Source: Onchidella celtica (taxonomy: Eukaryota > Mollusca > Gastropoda > Systellommatophora > Onchidiidae). Taken from it: 64,000 bases of DNA. Shown here in pieces: positions 1 to 10,084 of the stretch. The position numbers were made by a program, and so were the translations under genes. The notes beneath the pieces are model-generated. The model did no database searches. It had not been told where the DNA came from and saw only the letters and a program-made list of their open reading frames with translations. Within the stretch, counting starts at the first letter, position 1. Each line of letters begins with the position of its first letter. The DNA lies in NCBI GenBank assembly GCA_963931925.1, contig OZ007570.1, forward strand, positions 25,822,471 to 25,886,470, in the 5' to 3' direction.

Positions 1-196
1 CCTGTCTCTCCTGTTGCTGATGCAACTCCTTTAACTTAAACTCTCTTTCCTCTTCCTTATCCTTTTTTTCCTGCTCTCTATCCTTAGCACGCTCATCGCG
101 CATTTCTGCCTGCTGTTCTTTAATCCAGCCGCGTAGCTCTTCTCCCTCCAGGCCAAGTTCCTTACCCAACTTCATTAGTTGTTGGAGTTCCGCCAT
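1..196 (-). CDS. Gag N-terminus of A1 retrotransposon (partial)
   Basis: The reverse strand opens with ATG at 196 and runs off the left edge after about 65 codons. The peptide (starting MAELQQLMKLGKELGLEGEE) is nearly identical to the start of the complete gag-pol at 34708, and then becomes Glu/Arg/Lys/Gln-rich like the predicted coiled coil there. This is the 5' end of a second copy of the same family (A1), read leftwards. The rest of this element lies outside the window, so its integrity cannot be judged. Confidence 0.85.
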   Translation of the reverse strand, partial: MAELQQLMKLGKELGLEGEELRGWIKEQQAEMRDERAKDREQEKKDKEEEREFKLKELHQQQERQ

Positions 197-1150
197 TTCA
201 CAGATTTGTGGTTATGGTATGTATTAAAAAAAAAACGGCTAACCTGTCGGTATGATAACTAACGACACGACCAGACCCCTGAGATCACACCAGATATAAC
301 AATACCTAGTTGTCTCAATTACAATTCAGAAATTTACCTTTACAGCACAACTAATTCTATATCTATAAAATGTATGCACTATTAATTATAAAAGAAAATA
401 GAAACGACAAGAATGAAGAAATACCGTAGAAGGACCACAAGTACGTCAAGGACAACGAACCAGACTAGGACAAAGACCTAAAAAAGAAAATATAATGGAA
501 AAAAGAATGCAACCTAACTACGCCGATTACACAACAAGGTACGAACAAGAACAGAGTCTGAAAAAAAAGAACGTATCTATAGATAGGTAGAAAGAGGGAC
601 AAGAGAATACGTCTTCCTGCGGAACAGAGAAGATATCGACGCTACAATCTAAACAAAAATACAGGTCCCTACAGAACTGTTCACTGTGATGAACGAAGTT
701 CCAAAGTTTACCATACCTTTTTAAAAGGATAAACTAAGTTCAACACAGCAAACCCGCGCCACCGCCCGTATAATCAATTACAACGAAAACAGCAAAAACA
801 GGGAAACAGACAGATGAAAAGACAGCCCTTAATCCAGGGTACAAAATTTTAGACTTTTACTTAACTTCGAATTTTGAGTTTAACTCCTCCCCTTAATCGG
901 AGCTCTGGCCGCTTGTCTCCTCAGGCTGCACGCACACACTCTGGAAAGTTTAAATACACATTAATACCTATTCCTAGCAATACATGCATCAATATACATT
1001 CATTATTATACATAAATCATATCATGAAATGTCCATTCATCCAACGAACAAGACAGCACAATTACCTACTAACTAACTACAACTAAATATTACGAAAATG
1101 GACGAGTCACAATGGACGAGCCCCCAATGTCACAACGGACGAGCCCCCAA
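197..1150 (-). other. 5' untranslated leader of A1 retrotransposon
   Basis: A stretch of about 950 bases without coding potential lies between the A1 5' LTR and the gag start. It is closely similar to 34709-35760, the leader of the complete A3 copy, including an A/C-rich run around 360-860. Two tandem copies of a primer-binding-like motif sit at its LTR end (1113-1127 and 1136-1150). Confidence 0.75.
1113..1150 (-). other. Duplicated primer binding site, A1
   Basis: On the reverse strand the LTR terminus is followed by TTGGGGGCTCGTCCG, then the LTR-end-like TTGTGACA, then TTGGGGGCTCGTCCA. The TGGGGGCTCGTCC core matches the first 13 bases of the tRNA-Pro primer site used by many gammaretroviruses (established knowledge). 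The same duplication is present in A3 at 35723-35760. Confidence 0.65.
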
Positions 1151-2337
1151 TGTCACAAATCCCAGACTGGGAAATGTAATAGTTTATGACAGGACGACAA
1201 TCACGAACAAACACGTTTAACACTTAACAAAACAACCCATCAGACTCACACATTTATTAAACATAATTATACATATAATAGCGCAATTACATATATTATA
1301 TTATTGAAATGACTGCCGTACAACGGCCTTATTCTCACACACACGCTCCCTCGGATCCACAATCCGGTAGTTACTCCTAAAGGCACTTCGGCCTCAGCCT
1401 CTCCCCTCAGGGTCTTAATAGTACATTAATGAGTCACTGGCACCGCAGTCTCTCAATATCACCTTCCTAGTGTCATACACCTTAGCACTCCCCTAGCACC
1501 TCAGCAGGGCAATAACACGTTATTATTTCCATAGCCATCAACATGGCAACAACATAATATCAGTTCACTAGCCTATCAACATGGCAACAACATAGTATCT
1601 CATTCACTCTCATATCTACGTCCCTGTCCGTGGCCTGACTGCCACGACTTTATGTGCCTCTACTGTCCTACACTGACAGTCTCACTTCTGGCCTATGCAC
1701 GGCCTCCGGCCCTATGCTGGCCTATCCCCTGTGCTCATCGAGGTGGCTCTGCGGCCCGTCCCCGACACCTACAAGAATAATATTACATTGGTATAATACC
1801 CTACCATTTCTATTCACTCCACCTCTCCTTACAACCCATGAAACGTACACACACTAGTTCACCTTTCACTCACCACACATCTTACGGTAACACACTTCCA
1901 TCGGAGTACACACTACTCACTCGCGCTACAAATCCATGAACTCACTTTCATCTATCGCTCGTGGCGCACATTGCTATATCCAATATCAAGGACTTCCACA
2001 TTCCTCACATATACTTATTCACATCATGGTAATAGACGAATATAATATAATACATCAATCATAATAATCAATCAACATTCTACATACCAGTCATAACTGG
2101 AAAGACTTTCTCCTAGTCTTCTCGACTGCTCCCTTTATGTCTGCCCGATGGGCTATTATTCACAGATCCGCTCCCTAGGACCTTCTAACTTGCAGTGATA
2201 GTTATACAGCGCTTTCGCCTCCTTCAGACCCCCCCACTCATGACATGCACGACTTTTCTTCCCTGTCTCCGTGCGTTAATTTTACTCTCCTCCTTTCCCC
2301 CCGTAATTATTAACTATCGCTCACTCCACTCGTGACA
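1151..2337 (-). mobile_element. 5' LTR of A1 (minus-strand family A element)
   Basis: The block begins TGTCACAAAT and ends CGTGACA, so it has the TGT...ACA ends of an LTR. Its length is 1187 bp. It matches the LTRs at 5461-6651 (inverted), 28450-29688 and 35761-36998 along its whole length, but has its own version of the internal minisatellite near 1510-1600. It is followed on the right, with no gap, by pol of an oppositely oriented family A copy, so A1 is inserted inside A2. Confidence 0.88.
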
Positions 2338-5103
2338 GACCCATCATTAAACCCATGTTTTGGGGAAGCGCGAACCGAGAAAACGAGGAAATATAAAAAC
2401 GGGTCATCTTCTTTTTTTGTTCAGGCGGGCATTCTGTTCCGTAAGTATGTAACGGTGGCCTCCATTTTAAAGCAGGTCGTTTTGTTAGCGTTGCTGATCG
2501 CAACAGTATTGCATTTGGCACATGATGTCCCATTAGCGGGTCATATGGGGATAGCTAGAACCAAAGAAAGGGTTCTTAAAAATTTTTACTGGCCATCGAT
2601 CCACAGAGATGTGCAAGTCTATTGTAAGACGTGCAGTGCGTGCCAAAAGACGACGCATAAGGGGCGTACACCCCAGGCTCCTCTTCAGAAGATCCCCACG
2701 GTCTCGGAACCGTTTAAAAAGGTCTCGATAGACCTTGTTGGCCCCATTCACCCAGCGACCGATAGGGGGAATCGATTTTTCTTAACGGTCATATGTAATG
2801 CTACGAGATGGCCAGAGGCGGTTCCTCTGCGGACCATAACGTCTGAGGCAGTCGCGGAAGCGTTGTTTGCAATTTTCGCTAGGGTAGGAATACCAGAGCA
2901 AATTCTGTCTGATAGGGGCGCGCAATTTACGTCGCAGATGATGAAGGAATTGTTCCGCTTATTCAGTATACAACCCATCACTACCACCCCTTATCATCCG
3001 CAGGCTAATGGCATGTGCGAGAGATTGAACTCGACGTTGAAGTCGATGCTGCGTAAGGTAGCTGCTGATCGCCCTAAAGATTGGGATAGATATATCCCTG
3101 CAGTGTTATTCGCGTACAGAGAGGTACGGCAGGAGTCAACGGGATTCTCGCCGTTCGAAATGATGTACGGTCGTAGTCCTAGGGGCCCAACTGATGTTCT
3201 TCGGGACATGATGACGTCGCCATCATCGGGAGACGATGAGCAGATTTCGGTGTTTCAGTACCTTGTTGATTTAAGAGAAAGACTATCTTCAGCGCGCACT
3301 ATAGCAGAAGAAGCTTCTGGTATCGCTTCGAAAAGAGCAAAAGACTATAAAGATAGAGGTTCCAAACTGAGAATTTTTAAGCCAGGAGACAAGGTTCTGT
3401 TGTTGTTACCTACGGACCATAATAAGTTATTGATGACATGGAAAGGTCCTTATGTTATTGAGCGAGTTGTTTCAAAGGTAGATTACGCTATCCACATTGA
3501 TGGAACGAGTAAGGTTTTCCATGTTAATATGCTACAGAGATTTTATGAGAGACCACAGTATCTGTGTGCACAGACAAGACCAGAGGAGACTGTCTTCTCT
3601 ACTGCTTGTACGGGGGTCGTAGACCAGTTGGACTGTGACGTAAGCGACACCGAGGCGCAGGAAGAGTTACAAATTCAATTGCCGGAGTTAACTCCGACAC
3701 AAGGTTACAGGGACGTTAAAATTAACCCTGACCTTACGAGTTCAAGGAGTAGGGAACTTGAGACCCTGTTAGCGTCATTCCCGGATGTTGTTACGGATTT
3801 GCCGGGTCGCACTACGGTGATCCAGCACCAAATAAAGTTGACTTCGGATAAGCCAGTATTTCTTAGACCGTATCCGTTGCATTTTTCTTCAAGAGATAGA
3901 GTCATAAAGGAAGTTGATTCAGTGTTGAAGTTAGATGTGATAGAACCATCAACATCGCCGTATTCATCACCCATCGTCCTCGTGAAAAAACTTGATGGAT
4001 CGGTGCGGTTCTGTATTGATTTTCAAAGATTGAACACTATTACGGTAGGCGATAGGGAGCCTATTCCGTTTCAGGAGGAATTAATAGCTTCATTGGCCGG
4101 GTCCACGTGGTTTTCCAAGATAGATTTAACGAAAGGTTATTGGGAAATCCCGCTTACTGAGGAGTCTAAACAATACACGGCGTTTCAAACGCCCATTGGA
4201 TTATTCCAATTTAAGGTCATGCCATTTGGGTTGGTAAACGCGCCAGCGACGTTTGCACGATTAATGAGATTAGTGTTGAAGGACATACCTAATGTCGTGT
4301 CATTCTTTGACGATATAGCATGTCATACGTCGACATGGTCTGATCATATTCAGACACTAACAGTAATTTTTCAACGATTACGCCATTTTGGGTTAACTGC
4401 TAAACCCGCAAAGATGGATTTGGCATATCCAGAGATAGTATTCTTAGGACATATCGTGGGTAGAGGTGTTCAGAGACCTGAAGTAACAAAAATTGACAAG
4501 TTAGCAGGGTTGCAAATCCCAAAAACAAAGAAACAAGTCAGAAGCTTAGTGGGAATTTTAAATTATTACAGAAAGTTCATTCCAAATTTTTCCTCCTTGT
4601 CATCTTCTCTTACTGACCTTACTAAGAAGGGACAACCCGATAAGGTCCAGTGGACGTCTGAATGTCAGACAGCATTTGATAATTTGGTGACAGCATTATC
4701 ATCGTCACCCATTCTGATATTACCCGATTTTCGATCTAATTTTATCCTCAGAACGGATGCGTCGGACTCTGGTGTCGGCGCTTGTCTTCTACAGGAGAAG
4801 AACGAATGTCTCCATCCTGTATGTTATGTCAGTAGGAAGTTATTGCAGAGAGAAAGAAAATATTCTGTGATAGAGCGTGAGTGTCTTGCCATTGTGTGGT
4901 CCGTCCAGAAATTGGGACGTTATCTCATGGGACGAGAATTTTGTATCCAGACAGACCACAAGCCACTGACATTTTTGTCGAAGAATCGTTCGTCCAGCCC
5001 ACGCTTGTCTAGATGGGCATTGGCTTTGCAGCCGTATACCTTCGTTATTCAACCAATTCCAGGAACCAGCAATCATATCGCCGACTACCTTAGTCGAGCC
5101 TAG
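2338..5103 (+). CDS. pol: Pol (integrase-RT-RNase H) of A2, 5'-truncated by insertion
   Basis: This is an open frame of about 921 codons ending in TAG, equivalent to the last 60% of the A3 gag-pol. Domains in order: integrase zinc finger (HDVPLAGH about 25 residues before the C-x2-C pair), DDE integrase core (IDLVGPI, SDRGAQF, NGMCERLN), GPY/F-type module (MTWKGPYVIERV), reverse transcriptase (VKKLDGSVRFCIDF, KIDLTKGYW, FFDD catalytic box) and RNase H (RTDASDSGVGA, ERECLAIVW, QTDHKPL). Gag and protease are missing here because A1 is inserted at the codon for Asp in the DPSLNPC segment; the missing half should lie left of the window. No internal stop or frameshift is seen. Identity to A3 is very high by eye. 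Confidence 0.92.
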   Translation, partial: DPSLNPCFGEARTEKTRKYKNGSSSFFVQAGILFRKYVTVASILKQVVLLALLIATVLHLAHDVPLAGHMGIARTKERVLKNFYWPSIHRDVQVYCKTCSACQKTTHKGRTPQAPLQKIPTVSEPFKKVSIDLVGPIHPATDRGNRFFLTVICNATRWPEAVPLRTITSEAVAEALFAIFARVGIPEQILSDRGAQFTSQMMKELFRLFSIQPITTTPYHPQANGMCERLNSTLKSMLRKVAADRPKDWDRYIPAVLFAYREVRQESTGFSPFEMMYGRSPRGPTDVLRDMMTSPSSGDDEQISVFQYLVDLRERLSSARTIAEEASGIASKRAKDYKDRGSKLRIFKPGDKVLLLLPTDHNKLLMTWKGPYVIERVVSKVDYAIHIDGTSKVFHVNMLQRFYERPQYLCAQTRPEETVFSTACTGVVDQLDCDVSDTEAQEELQIQLPELTPTQGYRDVKINPDLTSSRSRELETLLASFPDVVTDLPGRTTVIQHQIKLTSDKPVFLRPYPLHFSSRDRVIKEVDSVLKLDVIEPSTSPYSSPIVLVKKLDGSVRFCIDFQRLNTITVGDREPIPFQEELIASLAGSTWFSKIDLTKGYWEIPLTEESKQYTAFQTPIGLFQFKVMPFGLVNAPATFARLMRLVLKDIPNVVSFFDDIACHTSTWSDHIQTLTVIFQRLRHFGLTAKPAKMDLAYPEIVFLGHIVGRGVQRPEVTKIDKLAGLQIPKTKKQVRSLVGILNYYRKFIPNFSSLSSSLTDLTKKGQPDKVQWTSECQTAFDNLVTALSSSPILILPDFRSNFILRTDASDSGVGACLLQEKNECLHPVCYVSRKLLQRERKYSVIERECLAIVWSVQKLGRYLMGREFCIQTDHKPLTFLSKNRSSSPRLSRWALALQPYTFVIQPIPGTSNHIADYLSRA

Positions 5104-5460
5104 GGGAAGAGTTCAGCAGCTTATACATCGGAGGACAGGAACATTGACAGGATCTGTGTGAATGAGTCGACTTTAAAATATTGACATTATAAATATAATA
5201 TGAAGAATGGTTGATAGGTTGATTGGTTTTTGATTCTGTATTAGGTATTGTGTTTAGTTAGCTATTGATGATGTGATACATATCTGCATATTGCAGGCCA
5301 TATTGATCCCCATATTTTCCCCTGATCTCGGTATTTTATATACTAGGGGAACTGCTAGGTCAGTTTTTTTTAGTGTAGGTATTGCTCACGCTCACTCGTT
5401 GACAGTCATCTTCATGCGATTTGAAATTAATTGCATTAATTTTTTTGGGGTGGGGGATGA
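5104..5460 (+). other. 3' untranslated region and polypurine tract of A2
   Basis: This 357-base non-coding segment lies between the pol stop and the 3' LTR. It holds no envelope-like frame. It ends in a polypurine tract, GGGGTGGGGGATGA at 5447-5460, directly before the TGTCAC of the LTR. The same tract is found (inverted) at 29689-29702 in A3. Confidence 0.8.
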
Positions 5461-6651
5461 TGTCACGAGTGGAGTGAGTGCAATTAAGGGGATTGCTACA
5501 GAGCGGGTGTAGAGTAAGAAGGCGTCACAGTAGACAAGTAAGTTAAGCGTGCTGTTGTGAGTAGTGGGAGGGTCTGAATGAGGCGAAAGCGCTATATTAC
5601 TATCACTGCAAGTTAGAAGGTCCTACGGAACGGACCTGTGAATAAGAGCCCATCGGGCGGACATAAGGGGAGCAGTCGAGAAGACTAGTGAGAGAGTCTT
5701 TCCAGTGATGACTGGTATGTAGAACGTTGATTGATTATTATGATTGATGTATTATATTATATTCGTCTATTACCATGATGTAAATAAGTATATGTGAGGA
5801 AGGTGGAAGTCCTTGATATTGGATATAGCAATGTGCGCCATGAGCGATAGATGAAAGTGAGTTCATGGATTTGTAGCGCGAGTGAGTAGTGTGTACTCCG
5901 ATGGAGGTGTGTTACCGTAAGATGTGTGGTGAGTGAAAGGTGAACTAGTGTGTGTACGCTTCATGGGTTGTAAGGAGAGGTGGAGTGAATAGAAATGGTA
6001 GGGTATTATACCAATGTAATGTTATTCTTGTAGGTGTCGGGGACGGGCCGCAGAGCCACCTCGATGAGTACAGGGGATAGGCCAGCATAGGGCCGGAGGC
6101 CACACATAGGCCAGAAGTGAGGCTGTCAGTGCAGGACAGTAGAGGCACATAAAGCCGTGGCAGTCAGACCACGGACAGGGACGTAGATATGAGCGTGAAT
6201 GTGATAATGCACTATTGCCATGTTGAGGGGCGAGTGAACTAATAATGTACTGGTGAAATGATAATGTCTATTGAAATGATAATGTGTTATTGCCCTGCTG
6301 AGGTGCTAGGGGAGTGCTAAGGTGTATGACAATAGGAAGGTGATATTGAGAGACTGCGGTGCCAGTGAATTATTAATGTGCTATTAAGACCCTGAGGGGA
6401 GAGGCTGAGGCCGAAATGCCTTTAGGAGTAACTACCGGATTGTGGATCCGAGGGAGAGTGTGTGTGAGAATAAGGCCGTTGTACGGCAGTTCATTTCAAT
6501 AATATAATGTATGTAATTGCGCTATTATCTGTATAATTATGTTTAATAAATGTGTGAGTCTGATGGATTGTTCTGTTAAGTGTTAACTTGTTTGTTCGTG
6601 ATTGTTGTCCTGTCATAACTTATTACATCTCCCAGTCTGGGATTTGTGACA
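5461..6651 (+). mobile_element. 3' LTR of A2 (plus-strand family A element)
   Basis: 1191 bp, from TGTCACGAGTGG after the polypurine tract to ...GGGATTTGTGACA. It is the reverse complement of the LTRs at 1151, 28450 and 35761. The next bases (AAGAC, 6652-6656) are host DNA and should equal the 5-bp duplication on the other side of A2, which lies outside the window. Confidence 0.9.
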
Positions 6652-7020
6652 AAGACGTCCATATCTGTTACGTTCAAAGCCTTTCACATTACGTAGAGGC
6701 GCTAAAAAGATGTCAATCTATGGATCATTAGCTAGAAGAAAACGTCATAACTATTTGACTGATTTAGAAAATAACCACACACGTATTTGCCTCGTCATTT
6801 CGTGCCAGCGTTTGGCATCTTTGTGTTTGTGTGTTTGTGTGTGCATGTGTGTGTGTGTGTGTGTTTTGTTGTTGACCTTGCGGTCAGTGCCGAGAAAGCA
6901 ATTCGGAAACCCTCAAAACGTTCATACACAACATAATTAATTCCGGAGTTTTTATTTTTAAAAATTTGCATTTTTCCGTGCCACAGTAATGATAAAAATT
7001 TTAATATCCTACCTATTTAC
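6652..7020. other. Host intron sequence with (TG)n microsatellite
   Basis: Non-coding flank between the A2 LTR and the splice donor of the minus-strand exon at 7021. A TG-rich simple repeat lies at about 6826-6865. I find no further exon of the minus-strand gene in this stretch. Confidence 0.6.
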
Positions 7021-7221
7021 CTGTAAGTTAATCCACTGATCGCTGATGATACGAACAACGATTGGTCAGGCTCTGTAGTGTTTGGATTGTCACATTTAAA
7101 CACATCGAGGTTTTGGGTAGAGTCTTTTGTCTGTGAAACCAACGGGTCCCCGTCTTCTGGGTATGTCTCCATTCGATCCGTGGCACGAGGACACTTGTCG
7201 AAGACTGCTTGGTGATGATAA
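7021..7221 (-). CDS. Exon 3: extracellular segment downstream of the SMB-like domain
   Basis: A pyrimidine-rich acceptor (CCATTTCCTAG|T at 7222/7221) and donor (TTACAG|GTAAAT at 7021/7020) bound 201 bases. The start phase completes the Gly codon left open by exon 2. The product includes AVFDKCPRATDRMETYP and LDVFKCDNPNTTEP, ending SAISGLTY. Confidence 0.62.
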
Positions 7222-9811
7222 CTAGGAAATGGATTTCGATAGGACGGAGAGACAAAGATAAAAACATTTCCTGCACCAAATGAACGCTTCATCCCAATTT
7301 ACAAGTTCAAAAATGATATCATGACACCAATAGACTTCAGCTAACATCTGACATGGGCCTTTCTCCTATACAATTTCATTTCTGAGAGTTATTCACAAAG
7401 AGGATAATAATACTCAATATTTCTGTATTTTCATTTTGATGTCATATTTCTCAGAATTGGAGTAAAAATGAGACACGCCACTTGTCCACTGAAGTGATGC
7501 TCCTTAATGCTTTTCCTTTCCACCCTTTCTCGACTTACTGTTTCCTTGCATTAAAAATAGTAATGAGTATTCTCTCACCTTTTCTTTCCTTCCATGTTCT
7601 TTACTTCATTCCGTTCTGCCTCACCGCAATCCCTCCTCATCCCATTTCTTTTTCATTTTTAAGCAGAGAATAATGACTATGAATCATTGATTTCCACGAA
7701 TGTGTACCTTATGATGTTTTTGGCTACCGTATCAATGATGATGATGCTGATAATGATGATCGAAATCGTTGGGACATGAGGGACAAAAGACAGGTGGTGT
7801 TACACCGACGGCTACTCGTATTGTAATACAATGATACAGTGTCACGTCCCAGTCCAGAGTTCAATTTGGAAAAGAGTTTCCGTTTCAGTTGCTGTCATAA
7901 CGGTGCTAAAAAATGAAACCTTTTTAGTTAGAACTTCTCCAGCGGGTATGATATTAAACTGAACAAAGAACTGACGAAATGTATCCGTTCTATTGCAAGC
8001 AGATAAATGTGAGAAATGAAGATTGGAAGCTCGGAGTGGTGAGGCGTTTCATGGTTTTCTCTTTCAATCGCAACTCACCCAAAAGGTTCGGGTACGGATA
8101 TAGGATGTGACTGTCGGCAAGTGGACAGGTCTCCCCTCTCGTACACGACGCCATGCTCAAGTAACACGCCAGGACAACAGTCATGGTACACAATGCATAG
8201 TCTGTCACACTTGCAACGGTCACATTTGCCTTTTCTCTTAGGCTCTTGGGGCGCAGGATAGTCAACGCAAAGCTCTCCACAAACCTACATGATTGAAAAA
8301 TGAACTTTGCGTGTTGAAAAGAATAACTAACCCTTTACAAACCTAACTGAACATAGTAAAAGAATAACTAACCCTTCACAAACCTAATTGAACGTAGTGA
8401 AAGAATAACTAACCCTTCACAAACCTAATTGAACGTAGTGAAAGAATAACTAACCCTTCACAAACCTAATTGAACGTAGTAAAAGAATAACTAACCCTGC
8501 ACGCACTTAACCACAAAGCCAGATTAAGACCTTTAGAGGCCCTAAGCATTGAACAGATTTTGGTGCCTCCTACTATATTATGTAATTCAAGATATAAACA
8601 AAAATGGAACCATAAAATAAACCTGTTATTTTTCGAAATGAAACAAACATTCAGTAAGGTGGGAAATTATGTTTACTTTTGTATACTTTCAGTTTGTTTT
8701 TATTTGAAAAGTTGTGTGGACCCTGGTTCAGCTGCACCATTGGCAGTTTTGCACCATAATTATGGTCCATGGTAAATCCGGCCGTGAACAATTTCTGTGG
8801 TGCTCCTCTTCCAATGATGCCCTAAGCCTGTGCTTATTTTACTTAATGGTGAATCCAGCACTGCCTAACTAGTGCGAATAGGTAACTAGCCCTGTACAAA
8901 TGTACGTGATTGAAAATAAACTACATGCAGTGAAATAGAATTAGCCGAGCACACACTCGGGTGACTGAAAAAGGAACTTGACAGAGTAAAAATTAAAAAA
9001 AAAATTACAGGGCTCACACATTCCTTTAAAAATAGATAACTATCCCTGCATACACCGAGTAACTGAAAATGAACTTACCTTAGTTAAAAGATGACTAGGC
9101 CTACGCGGACCTACGTGACTGACAATGAATTTATTAACTAGTTGGAATGCGATTCTTGACTGTTCATCTTCAGTAATATAGCAGTAAGCTTATAAGACGT
9201 ACCTGATATTCAATTCTAAATATTTTACCCATGATGGGGATATCGTCATGGCCAACTTCGTCGAAGATTGACCTGACACTGTCTGTCATCCAGGGGTCAC
9301 TGATGACGCCTGAAAGTTCAGTAGCAAACACCATATTGAGAAGGGGTGTGGTCATTGTGAGGTGATGGCTGTCGACCTCCTGAAGGTCTTCACCAGGAGG
9401 CTTATTGAGAACTGGCGTGGTCATTGATAATTGATCTGTTACGTCTTGAAGGTCTTCTCCAGGCGGCAAAGTGAGAGCTGGTGTGGTCATTGATAGTTTA
9501 TGGCCGGCCTCTTGAATGCCTTCCACAGGCGACAAAGTAAGAGCTGGTGAGGAAATTGATAGTTTATTGGTAACCTCTTGAAGATCTTCACCAGATGGCA
9601 AACTGATAGCTGGCTTGTTAATTGATAGTTTATCGGTAACCTCATGAAGGCCTTCACTAGGCGGCATAGTGAGAGCTTGCGTGGTTATTTGAAGTTGATT
9701 TGCGACCGACTGAGGTTCATCAGCCGGCCTTGTTGTGCGTGTAAGAACATTTGTCAGCAAGGTCGCGATTACCATCAGCTGTAGCAAGGTGCGGAAGTTG
9801 TGCTGTTCCAT
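7021..9811 (-). CDS. Secreted/receptor-type protein, repeat ectodomain + somatomedin-B-like domain (3 exons, 3' end missing)
   Basis: Three exons read on the reverse strand: 9811-9203, 8284-8079 and 7221-7021. The junction phases agree (0/0 then 2/2) and the last exon ends in a phase-2 donor (CAG|GTAAAT), so the gene continues beyond the left edge. The product has a hydrophobic N-terminal signal (start at the Met of MEQHNFRTLLQL), six 22-residue repeats, a Cys-rich domain containing KCDRCKCDRLC...DCCPG, and a segment with VFDKCPRAT...FKCDNP and SGLTY. The CxCDxxC...DCC pattern is of somatomedin-B type. The order of this domain followed by a Cys-poor segment resembles N-termini of large invertebrate adhesion- or methuselah-like receptors. 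That family link is inference; the exon structure is seen directly. An alternative is a secreted matrix protein. Confidence 0.62.
7222..8078 (-). other. Intron between exons 3 and 2 of the SMB-like gene
   Basis: 857 bases between a good donor and a good acceptor on the reverse strand. It contains pyrimidine-rich plus-strand text around 7480-7670 and a short GATGAT simple repeat near 7735. No other gene is seen. Confidence 0.5.
8079..8284 (-). CDS. Exon 2: somatomedin-B-like cysteine-rich domain
   Basis: Acceptor ATGTAG|GTT at 8285/8284; donor TTGG|GTGAGT at 8079/8078; 206 bases. The frame with good domain content reads CGELCVDY, KGKCDRCKCDRLC, YHDCCPGV and DLSTCRQSHP. Nine cysteines in about 68 residues indicate a disulfide-rich extracellular module. 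A longer open frame on the same strand is out of phase with both neighbours and was not used. Confidence 0.65.
8316..8513. repeat. 41-bp minisatellite (about 5 units)
   Basis: The phrase AAGAATAACTAACCC recurs at intervals of about 41 bases (near 8318, 8359, 8400, 8441 and 8482), each followed by CACAAACCTAATTGAACGTA-type text. Three central units are almost identical; the outer ones are degraded. It lies in the intron between exons 2 and 1 of the minus-strand gene. Confidence 0.85.
8514..8863. mobile_element. hAT-type MITE (older copy)
   Basis: About 350 bp, homologous along its length to 53324-53653 (shared TGGACCCTGGTTCAGCTGCA, CCATGGTAAATCCGGC and more). Its ends, CAAAGCCAGATTAAG and GAATCCAGCACTG, are mutated forms of the terminal inverted repeats of that copy. 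The flanking 8-mers CTTAACCA and CCTAACTA match at six of eight positions, a decayed target duplication. It splits the minisatellite. Confidence 0.78.
8864..9130. repeat. Degenerate continuation of the 41-bp minisatellite
   Basis: After the MITE, diverged units continue: AACTAGCCCTGTACAAATGT, ...GTGACTGAAAA..., AACTATCCCTGCATACACC and so on. They share the CTA-CCCTGCACA / TGA-TGAAAATGAAC framework with the units at 8316-8505 but are much less uniform. Confidence 0.6.
9203..9811 (-). CDS. Exon 1: signal peptide and six 22-residue repeats
   Basis: Open from ATG at 9811 (an in-frame ATG at 9832 is also possible) to the donor CAG|GTACGT at 9203/9202. After the signal-like segment come six units of about 22 residues (9299-9697), with consensus close to LSMTTPALTLPPGEDLQEVT. 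The first and last units are the most diverged. The repeats are Thr/Pro/Glu-rich and would suit an extended extracellular stalk. Confidence 0.62.
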
Positions 9812-9832
9812 AACCACGAAATCTATGATCAT

Positions 9833-10084
9833 GAAAATAATGACACTATCACAAATGGGAAGAAAGTGAAAATGATGTAGGGGCTCCTCTTTTGAAATGA
9901 CACTTTTCTTTTTCTGGTGTCATATTCGTCCAAATCGGAAAAGCGTCTGTAGAGTAAATTATTAGAAAGTAAAAATATGAATGAGTTAATGATGGGCACT
10001 ACACAGATAAGTACAGATTACTAGGGCCAAGGCGAGATAGTCACACACGCATTAAAAAAATGTATGTGATCAGTTAGGGCCAGC
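9833..10084. other. Region upstream of the SMB-like gene
   Basis: Non-coding. It should hold the promoter or an upstream non-coding exon of the minus-strand gene, but I see no clear TATA or initiator element. Confidence 0.3.

Noticed and set aside
7990..8280. A 96-codon frame in exon 2 of the SMB-like gene
   Set aside because: It is out of phase with both neighbouring exons; the shifted frame gives the cysteine-rich domain and matches phases.
8316..8505. CRISPR-like array
   Set aside because: The units are contiguous 41-bp tandem copies without unique spacers, in a eukaryotic intron.
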